Source: Acanthosepion pharaonis (taxonomy: Eukaryota > Mollusca > Cephalopoda > Sepiida > Sepiidae). From it: a stretch of DNA of 64,000 nt. The notes beneath the pieces were generated by a model, which was given only the letters and a program-made list of their open reading frames with translations, searched no databases and was not told the origin of the DNA. Within the stretch, counting starts at the first letter, position 1. Every line of letters begins with the position of its first letter. This document shows positions 56,575 to 64,000 of this stretch, piece by piece. A program made the position numbers and the translations under genes. Location of the stretch: positions 332,501 to 396,500 of the forward strand of contig CAHIKZ030005498.1 in assembly GCA_903632075.3 (NCBI GenBank), given 5' to 3'.

Positions 56575-57115
56575 TGAAACTCATTATTAACATACGCCTA
56601 CCAACACGAACTAATATCCTCATCTTGATTGTTATACTGAAATCGATTCTGCCGTTGTACACCTCGGCCTTATCTTGCCTTTCTACTCGAGAAATCTCTC
56701 TGAAATTTGAACCAAACACTGCATCCAATCTAGGCAAAAAACTTCATATTTACACTCATTCCTTAGATTGTTTCGGTTAGTCAAAGCACACACTCATCAA
56801 TGGAACTTAACATTCAATAAACCCCGATGCCAAGTTTGTAAACATATTATCACAGATAATACTTTTACCCCAACTGACACGCACGTAGTTATCCGACCTC
56901 CTCCCTTCACTTGCAACAGTTCAAATATATTTAATTTGCTGCAACAAATGTAACAAAGGAAATTACATCGGTGAAACCGGTACACAATTCTGTCTTCGAT
57001 TTAATAAGCACCTGAAAACACTCATAGATAACAATACCAATTTCACTTTAGCTGCACATTTCTAACAAACGGAGCATAGTACTGATAACCCAAGATGCAT
57101 TCTTTTAGCATCTTC
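56575..57115 (+). pseudogene. PLE endonuclease region pseudogene
   Basis: Plus strand, frameshifted: FNKPRCQVCKHIITDNTF, then FTCNSSNI, then CNKCNKGNYIGETGTQFCLR and FNKHLKTL. CxxC-type pairs followed by YIGETGxxxxxRxxxH are the PLE GIY-YIG signature, well preserved here. Stops at 57063 and frameshifts near 56765 and 56935 make it dead. Distinct from the 54.8-kb and 42-kb copies. Confidence 0.85.
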
Positions 57116-57129
57116 ATTTAGCTACGAGT

Positions 57130-57405
57130 CCTGGTATGACGATAAACTAGATCCGACAGCAAGGCATCTGATCGGGTGATAGGAGGTTTTGAGAAGGATG
57201 GGACCATCTCTTATTTGCTGTTGTTCCCAGAAGCACACTGTCCAGTGTGGTAGCAACTGTTAGGGAGCCATCTATGGTCAAATACTGAAGTCCCTAAATA
57301 AAACACTATGGAACTATACAAAAATACTTTTTTTTATGGTAAGAATACCAGCAATAGATTTTATATAAAATTTGCCAATAATATATTTTCTGTAGGTGAA
57401 GGCAA
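57130..57405 (-). repeat. Dispersed repeat E, copy 7
   Basis: Minus-strand copy ('ggtatgacgataaactagatccg', 'agcaactgttagggagccatctatgg', 'aacactatggaa', 'caataga/caataatat' units). It is head to head with copy 8. Confidence 0.7.
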
Positions 57406-57409
57406 ACAA

Positions 57410-57649
57410 TTGTTTGGTTTGTTTTGTTTTGTTTCACGGCATATCAGTTATAATGGGTTATTTAATGCCGACAGATTTTGTTCCTGGTAATATTTATCTT
57501 CGTAAATGTACGGCGGGTAATATTTTTTTTTCCTTCAATCATCTAATTCTGATAATATTTTTCCTCCAAAATATATCACTGATAATATTTTTTCAAAAAA
57601 AAAGATAGCTGCTAATTTTTCTTCTTTTGTTTTTCAAAAATGTATAGCT

Positions 57650-57721
<72 letters not shown>

Positions 57722-58125
57722 AATGTTCAGTTTGTTTTGTTTTGTTTTACGGCACATCAATCTCAGTGGGATTTTAATGCCAACAAGACTTTTATTGCTG
57801 CTAATATATTTTTGCAAAAATGTATTTCTTGGTAATAATTTTTATTCAAAAATTTATTGGTGGTATTTATTTTTTACAAAGTATTTCTAGTATTAAAACC
57901 TATTTTTACACATTCATAGTGTTTTAACTCCAGTCTGGCTGTTAACTATTTACCCATAGCTGGAACCCTAACAGGTGCTACCACCCCTGAGCAGGGCGGA
58001 CCAGGGAACAGAAGCAATTAAGAGGTGGTTACACGCCCCTCAAAACCTCCTGGTCAGCAGATTTGCTACTGGACGTAGTTTATCGTCTTACGCTGGACGC
58101 GGATGTATTTTATCTTCATACCAAA
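57410..58125 (+). repeat. Dispersed repeat E, copies 8 and 9 (nested or tandem)
   Basis: Two starts ('ttggtttgttttgttttgtttcacggcatatcag' at 57413 and 'ttgttttgttttgttttacggcacatcaat' near 57730) flank a TA tract, then the usual end ('aaccctaacaggtgctaccaccc', 'gtagtttatcgtcttacgctgg'). Confidence 0.75.
57651..57720. repeat. (TA)n microsatellite
   Basis: Uninterrupted TA within repeat E. Confidence 0.97.
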
Positions 58126-58154
58126 GAGCGTCAAACAATTATACTCAAAATATA

Positions 58155-58640
58155 TTTAGCTGAAGCCATAAAATTATGTTCAAAACATTTAGATTTTGAC
58201 ATTAAATAACTCATAGAGGTTGATATTCCACTAAACAAAATCAACCAACTAAACGAACAACATGAAAGAACTCTTTCATTATATTAAGGCATTTAATATA
58301 CTGCAATTTCGTAAAGATGCCAAACTGTATCCCAAAATATTACTTCAACAAAACTATGAGAGAAAACATACCGCCGCTTCTAGTAATTATTTATTCACGA
58401 GCATGTATATCCACAAAAACAGAGAATTATCTACCATGTATTCAATTGTCAAAGCAGAATAACATATCATATTTTATTACTTTACAGCTTCCAAGTAAAT
58501 TAGATTTCACATTAAATAACCCATGGAGGTTGATATCCCGCTAAACAAAATCAAGCAACCAAGCAACCAACATGAAAGAACTCTTTCATTTTAGTATGCC
58601 ATATAATATACTACAAGAGGAGATGATATGCCGTTAAACA
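58155..58640 (-). repeat. Duplicated ends of repeat E
   Basis: 'gacattaaataactcatagaggttgatattcc' (58197) and 'cacattaaataacccatggaggttgatatccc' (58507) are two copies of the minus-strand start of repeat E. Each is followed by 'aacatgaaagaactctttcatt', giving a direct duplication about 310 bp apart. Confidence 0.7.
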
Positions 58641-58856
58641 AATCAGTCAAGCAAATCCTCCATAATTTGCATTGACTTTCAGTTACATTGAAGCATATTT
58701 ATGAGCGCTCTTAAATTTTGAATATCTGAAAATGATGACGATATTTTTACTTCTGTGAAGAAGTATCTGTTGTAAAATAAAACATTTTTATTTGTATTCA
58801 AAATGTCCATCCGAGTTTGAAACAATTATGCTGAGACAGGTTGCTCTTTATTCATT

Positions 58857-59634
<778 letters not shown>

Positions 59635-59639
59635 TATGA

Positions 59640-59720
59640 TATAAGAAAACAGTTAGAGAAAAAAGTTTTAGTTTTCGCCTACGCGTTTCGTCTTCCGAAT
59701 TTTTCAAGGTAAAAATGAAA
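59640..59720. repeat. Repeat K, second copy
   Basis: Matches 52030-52110 with few changes ('gagaaaaaagttttagttttcgcctacgcg'). Confidence 0.75.
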
Positions 59721-60015
59721 ATGTCATATTATTAGACAGAATATTTCGCTGTAACGCAGCTCCTCAGTGTAGACGTCCTATTGATCCAAGCCGGGATCGA
59801 CTTGACATGCAAGAAGGAAAGGGAATTTTCTCGGAGGACTAAATTCGTAATTGAAGAGTAATGCTTAATAGCAGTAGGGACCTCTGTTTTTTTGTTTTTT
59901 TTTAATAACTCTTTCCCTAGCGTGCTCAACTGGATTTACGGCAGCATATATAGTCATCCACAGAGAGACTGGTTCGCTGTATCACAGCTCTTCAGTGTGG
60001 TTAGTCCGATTGCTC
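59721..60015. other. No gene; diverged SINE-like text
   Basis: 'tcgctgtaacgcagctcctcagtgtagacgtccta' (59748) and 'tcgctgtatcacagctcttcagtgtggttagtccga' (59973) are two copies of one motif in the same orientation, about 225 bp apart; family unknown. Confidence 0.4.

Positions 60016-60069
<54 letters not shown>
60016..60069. repeat. (TA)n microsatellite
   Basis: Uninterrupted TA. Confidence 0.97.
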
Positions 60070-60073
<4 letters not shown>

Positions 60074-60560
60074 CAAATTGATGTATAAATATCTATCTAT
60101 CGCAATTTCGAATCCTTAAGTAGGGCACATATTTTCTCTAAGATTTCTCGAATATTCAGGCTGGTAGATGAAGATAAACTGTTTAATAAATAAACGAAAA
60201 AATGAATATCCATAAAAATATCGTTTAAGTAAAATATATTGACACAGGCACTGACATTATCACACAAGCTTTCATACACGTCAATGTATACGAAAAGGTC
60301 ACACGCATCTGGAAAATGCTGTATGTGGCACACATATAGCATTTGGCTGCAAAATCGTATAAACAAAAGATCAATGATCAAACACCCGCTATCTTAAAAC
60401 AATATATACGAGTTCATGAACAATAGCGTATCCGATATTCATAGGTCAGCCGTCACGAGCCTTACAAAGAACGGCCGCATGCGCAACACGAATATTTCTT
60501 TTTTCAGTTTCATTTATTCACCCTGCTATACTCCCATACATACTTACATTTATATATTGG
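60070..60560. other. No gene recognised
   Basis: A 94-codon minus-strand frame (60097-60381) is Ile/Leu/Phe/Cys-rich with no motif. 'gaatattcaggctgg' near 60150 resembles the element D tail. Confidence 0.4.
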
Positions 60561-60564
60561 ACAT

Positions 60565-60680
60565 CTCGAGGTGATGTAATGATTAGCAAGATTGTCTCGC
60601 TAGAATAATTGCGATTAACCAGTGATTTCGATTCTCACCTGGTGCCACCTACTTTCGGCCTTGTGCCACATCACTATATA
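60565..60680 (+). mobile_element. tRNA-derived SINE, family B
   Basis: 'gtgatgtaatgattagcaag', 'gatttcgattctcacctggtgcc' (B-box side), 'cggccttgtgccacatc', then TA. Confidence 0.65.
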
Positions 60681-60689
60681 TATATATAT

Positions 60690-60940
60690 ATATATATAGT
60701 GGGACTGGCTTGGAAAAACCTTAGGTATTTCGGCTTGTAGTTGAAAAAAAAACAATACACAAGGAAAAATGAGGAATAAGAAAAGAAAGGTCTAAGAATA
60801 TGAAATGAAGGCGAAAACAATCTTCCAGAATTCAAGGTCAGAGTTCAAAGAAAAAAAAAACCCTCCGAAACGAGTAAAAGTAACTACGTAAAGTGCTCAA
60901 ACCACTAAGTAGGTTTCACATAAACGGACCATCAGGATAA
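60690..60940. repeat. Dispersed repeat J, copy 2
   Basis: Shares 'caaagaaaaaaaaa.ccc', 'acgagtaaa' and 'gctcaa.ac' order with 45720-45940. Confidence 0.45.
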
Positions 60941-61005
60941 CACACACACACACACAAACACACAAACACACACACATACACACAAACACATATATATATA
61001 TATAA
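60938..61005. repeat. (CA)n microsatellite
   Basis: Imperfect CA run ending in a short TA tract. Confidence 0.9.
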
Positions 61006-61295
61006 GTGTGACTGTGTGTGTTTGGATATATTGATGTAATAGGAAAGAACAATTAATGATCCAAAGTTCTTTAGTAATTATTTTTTTTTTATTTGTAAAA
61101 AACAATGATCAATACACAATTAGAGCTTAAAATTATAATTATGTGTCGTGATGGAATCTTATTTAAAAAAAATAATTATTATAAAATATATATGTGTGTG
61201 TACTTTTAAAGAGGCTACCTTGCGGCGAGCATCTTTAATTGATAATTTTATAATAGAATAAGTATAACAAGTACAACTGTATTACGTTATACATA

Positions 61296-61302
<7 letters not shown>

Positions 61303-61358
<56 letters not shown>

Positions 61359-61368
61359 TATATATATA
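61303..61368. repeat. (TA)n microsatellite
   Basis: TA with a CA interruption, leading into the 72-bp satellite. Confidence 0.95.
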
Positions 61369-62028
61369 AATATTTCCTGATTTTTTAATATATATATAAT
61401 ACATATATTTTTTAAATATATATATTTTTTATAATATATATAAATATTTACTGATTTTAATATATATATAATACATATATTTTTAAATATATATATTTTT
61501 ATAATATATATAATATTTACTGATTTTAATATATATATAATACATATATTTTTAAATATATATATATTTTTATAATATATATAAATATTTACTGATTTTA
61601 ATATATATATAATACATATATTTTTTAAATATATATATATTTTTATAATATATATAAAAAATTTACTGATTTTTTATATATATATAATATATATTTTTAA
61701 AATATATATTTTTTACAATATAAAATTTACTGATTTTTAATATATATATAATACATATATTTTTAAATATGTACATTTTTTATAATATACATAAATATTT
61801 ACTGATTTTTAATATATATATAATACGTATATTTCTAAATATATATATATTTTTATAATATATATATATTTACTGATTTTAATATATATGTAATACATAT
61901 ATTTTTAAATATATATATTTTTATAATATATATAAATATTTACTGATTTTTAATATGTATATAATACATATATATTTTAAATATATATATTCTTTATAAT
62001 ATATATATATATAAATATTTACTGATTT

Positions 62029-62035
<7 letters not shown>
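61340..62035. repeat. AT-only satellite, about 72-bp period, about ten copies
   Basis: 'tttactgatttt' recurs at 61377, 61451, 61520, 61592, 61666, 61730, 61802, 61873, 61943 and 62022 (steps 64-79 bp). It is separated by blocks of the type 'aatatatatataatacatatattt'. Almost pure A/T. Confidence 0.9.

Positions 62036-62070
<35 letters not shown>
62036..62070. repeat. (TA)n microsatellite
   Basis: TA at the end of the satellite. Confidence 0.95.
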
Positions 62071-62072
<2 letters not shown>

Positions 62073-62196
62073 CGATATATATTAATTTTATATATAACGA
62101 TATATATTCATTTTATATATGCTAATGAGATTGTAAGGCAAAATGTAAAGGTTTACGTGTGACAGGTTGTTATGACTATATTGGATTGGGTTTTTG

Positions 62197-62200
<4 letters not shown>

Positions 62201-62270
<70 letters not shown>
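62201..62270. repeat. (TA)n microsatellite
   Basis: Uninterrupted TA. Confidence 0.97.
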
Positions 62271-62271
<1 letters not shown>

Positions 62272-62559
62272 GTATGTGTAAATTATTTTCAAATAGACTA
62301 TGTCTTAAAAGGACGAAGTGAATATCAGGCCAAGGATAAAACTATTCTGAGCTGACGCGTTTTGTCCTCAGAGGGATGTTATCAAGGTAACGTTGGCGTG
62401 ATAAAGTCCCTCAAAGGACGAAAGGTGACGGCGAAGAATAGTTTTTCTCCTGTCTTTATTCTCATAGAGATAGAGAGAGAGTGAGAGAGAGAGAGAGACG
62501 CACACACGCATTTATAAGAAAAATCAAACAAACTTAATCAAAAATCCTTTTCAGTTGTC

Positions 62560-62560
<1 letters not shown>
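62271..62560. other. No gene; repeat-tail-like sequence
   Basis: 'gagctgacgcgttttgtcctcag' and 'caaaggacgaaaggtgacggcgaagaatag' form a loose hairpin similar in style to repeat K. A GA run lies at 62466-62499. Confidence 0.4.

Positions 62561-62561
<1 letters not shown>

Positions 62562-62618
<57 letters not shown>
62562..62618. repeat. (TA)n microsatellite
   Basis: Uninterrupted TA. Confidence 0.97.
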
Positions 62619-62621
<3 letters not shown>

Positions 62622-62880
62622 ATATAGAGGCTGAATAAAAAATAATTTTACTAAATTTGGGGCTTCCTTCCTCACATGAAAACAAGGACAAAAATTAATA
62701 TAAACATTAGTCCACAAATCCATCGTTTTTTTCAGTCAACAATTTCAAAATGTGTTTGCGATAGATGGTGTTTCTATGAATATTCCGTTGAATTTGTCAT
62801 TCGTGTAAACTCGTGGATACTTTGTCTTCAACATTTAATGTCTGTAGTAATGAGTTAACTGAGAAATGTTCTGTTTAATA

Positions 62881-63918
62881 ATGCCAGGATATTCATATTG
62901 TGGGCAGGTAGATATGGTTTTTACACACGGCCGCGCTAATGGTAATGGACGCGAGGCTGCACGGCTGTATTAGATTGCGTTTCCAGACCGAAGGCAGCCG
63001 AGTCATCCAATATTTCCTGCTGTTTCTCGTGGCTTTGCTGAGATAGGATCTATGGCACCAAAAACTATGGGTCGAGGAAGACTGAGATTTGCTCGTACGC
63101 CTGGCCAGGAAGAACACATTTGATAGGCTGTTGGTGACGATCCCATCAAATGGCCTTAGCATGTTGTGCATCGCATAGTACCTCATGTAGGGTACTTCAA
63201 GAGCAGCTCCCCTATTCGTATCATTTACTACGTTTGCAGGTCTTTTGCCCTCTGATTACTCATCAGAGGAGACCCTTTTGCCGATGGTTAATTACGCATA
63301 CTACTGATCCGTTGTTTGTCACTTCAGTCTTGTTTACGGACGAGTTGACATTTAGAAAACATCGAATAACAAATTTACACAACCAATATTTGTGGGCGGA
63401 TCAGTATCATGGTAGATTACAGGCTAGGCACCAGCATTAATTTCCGATTTATGCGTGGGCTGAAATTCTAGGTAACTGTCTGGTAGGTTCTCCCAGCACG
63501 TCATGCAGGAGCTGTCTACAGGGATATTGTTTCAAACACACTCAAATACCTGCTAGAGGATGTACACCTGCTATTATGAAGACGCCTGTGGTTCGTGCAT
63601 GATGGGACTCCGGCATATTTTAGTCACATTGTTCACGAGGCACTGGCTGAATTCTACCATAAAAGATGGATAGGTAGAGAAGACCCGCTTCCATGGAGTG
63701 CACGATCCCTCAGCCTCAATCCTTTGGATCTTTAACTGAGGGGGGGGCACCTAAAATAATTGCTTTATGCAGCAGAGATTAATAAGGCAGAGACGCTACA
63801 TCAACGTGTCATAGGTGACTGCGAAACAGTTCGGCACCTTGTGGGTATATCTGAAAGTGCCCGCCAGTCAATGATCTGACAGATGCATGCTTGTGTTGAA
63901 GTATATTTTGAACATTAA
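62881..63918 (+). pseudogene. DDE transposase pseudogene, IS630-Tc1-mariner type, possibly DD41D
   Basis: The start ATG at 62881 opens MPGYSYCGQVDMVFTHGRAN, then GNGREAARLY-stop, and IAFPDRRQPSHP. A frameshift near 63190 leads to RVLQEQLPYSYHLLRLQ, SVLFTDELTFRKHRITNLHN (first catalytic Asp in FTDE) and YLWADQYHGR. A later frame has WFVHDGTPAYFSHIV (second Asp), HKRWIGREDPLPWSARS and LSLNPLDL. It ends CVEVYFEH-stop at 63918. The canonical RSPDLNPLDFF motif has lost its first D but keeps the D after NPL, 41 residues from the second Asp. At least five stops and two frameshifts. Confidence 0.85.
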
Positions 63919-64000
63919 CTAAGAGGTGATGTAGAACAATGGTTTTTTGGACATATGTTTATATGGGCATTTTGGTGTTAGTAAAAGTAATTTTTTTGCA

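Noticed and set aside
62893..63186. 97-codon minus-strand frame
   Set aside because: Antisense of the transposase pseudogene, whose plus-strand motifs are clear.

Overview
The window is AT-rich animal nuclear DNA with no recognisable host gene. It resembles intergenic or intronic DNA of a cephalopod, most likely an octopus. The evidence is about 50 long (TA)n tracts, often joined to (CA/TG)n, (GA/CT)n or (GATA)n, several unrelated tRNA-derived SINE-like families, and remains of Penelope-like elements (PLEs), RTE-like LINEs, mariner/Tc1-type transposons and Helitrons. The octopus assignment is inference from repeat content; no single-copy marker gene is visible.

Layout. 0-7 kb: a 122-bp tandem array with an inverted partner, a Helitron-type 5' end with an inverted internal copy, the first copy of a repeat with a hammerhead-like RNA core, and a near-perfect hairpin. 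7-12 kb: a LINE tail containing a 140-bp tandem duplication, SINEs, and reverse-transcriptase (RT) C-terminal debris. 12.3-14.8 kb: a satellite of about 108 bp that extends from the tail of a SINE. 15-17.5 kb: the second hammerhead-like repeat and two palindromic elements carrying a class II tRNA-like sequence. 18.5-26 kb: LINE fragments and a complete-length but frameshifted mariner with terminal inverted repeats (TIRs). 27-28 kb: a possible LTR end with two primer-binding-like sites. 30.5-31.2 kb: a palindromic element with two tRNA-like units head to head. 33.4-35.4 kb: a large inverted pair of GATA/TATC higher-order arrays.

36.8-43.8 kb: SINE-derived arrays, a foldback element, an RT pseudogene retaining an ADD box, and a minus-strand PLE remnant whose short RT segment is amplified about seven times with a microsatellite in each unit. 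44-51 kb: SINE copies, including a 135-bp tandem SINE array. 51.3-52.9 kb: a TIR transposon with a helix-turn-helix-like reading frame, half of which is repeated inverted at 48.2-48.6 kb. 54-57.1 kb: another palindromic tRNA-like element and two PLE GIY-YIG endonuclease remnants, one bounded by inverted repeats. 59.0-59.6 kb: a non-autonomous Helitron with both ends visible. 61.3-62 kb: a 72-bp AT satellite. 62.9-63.9 kb: a decayed DDE transposase, possibly DD41D.

No coding region looks intact, so no host pathway can be reconstructed. The notable biology is repeat dynamics: mobile-element pieces turned into tandem arrays, microsatellites sitting at or inside element boundaries, and palindromic elements carrying tRNA-like or ribozyme-like folds. 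Family names are assigned by reading translated motifs and have not been checked against a database.
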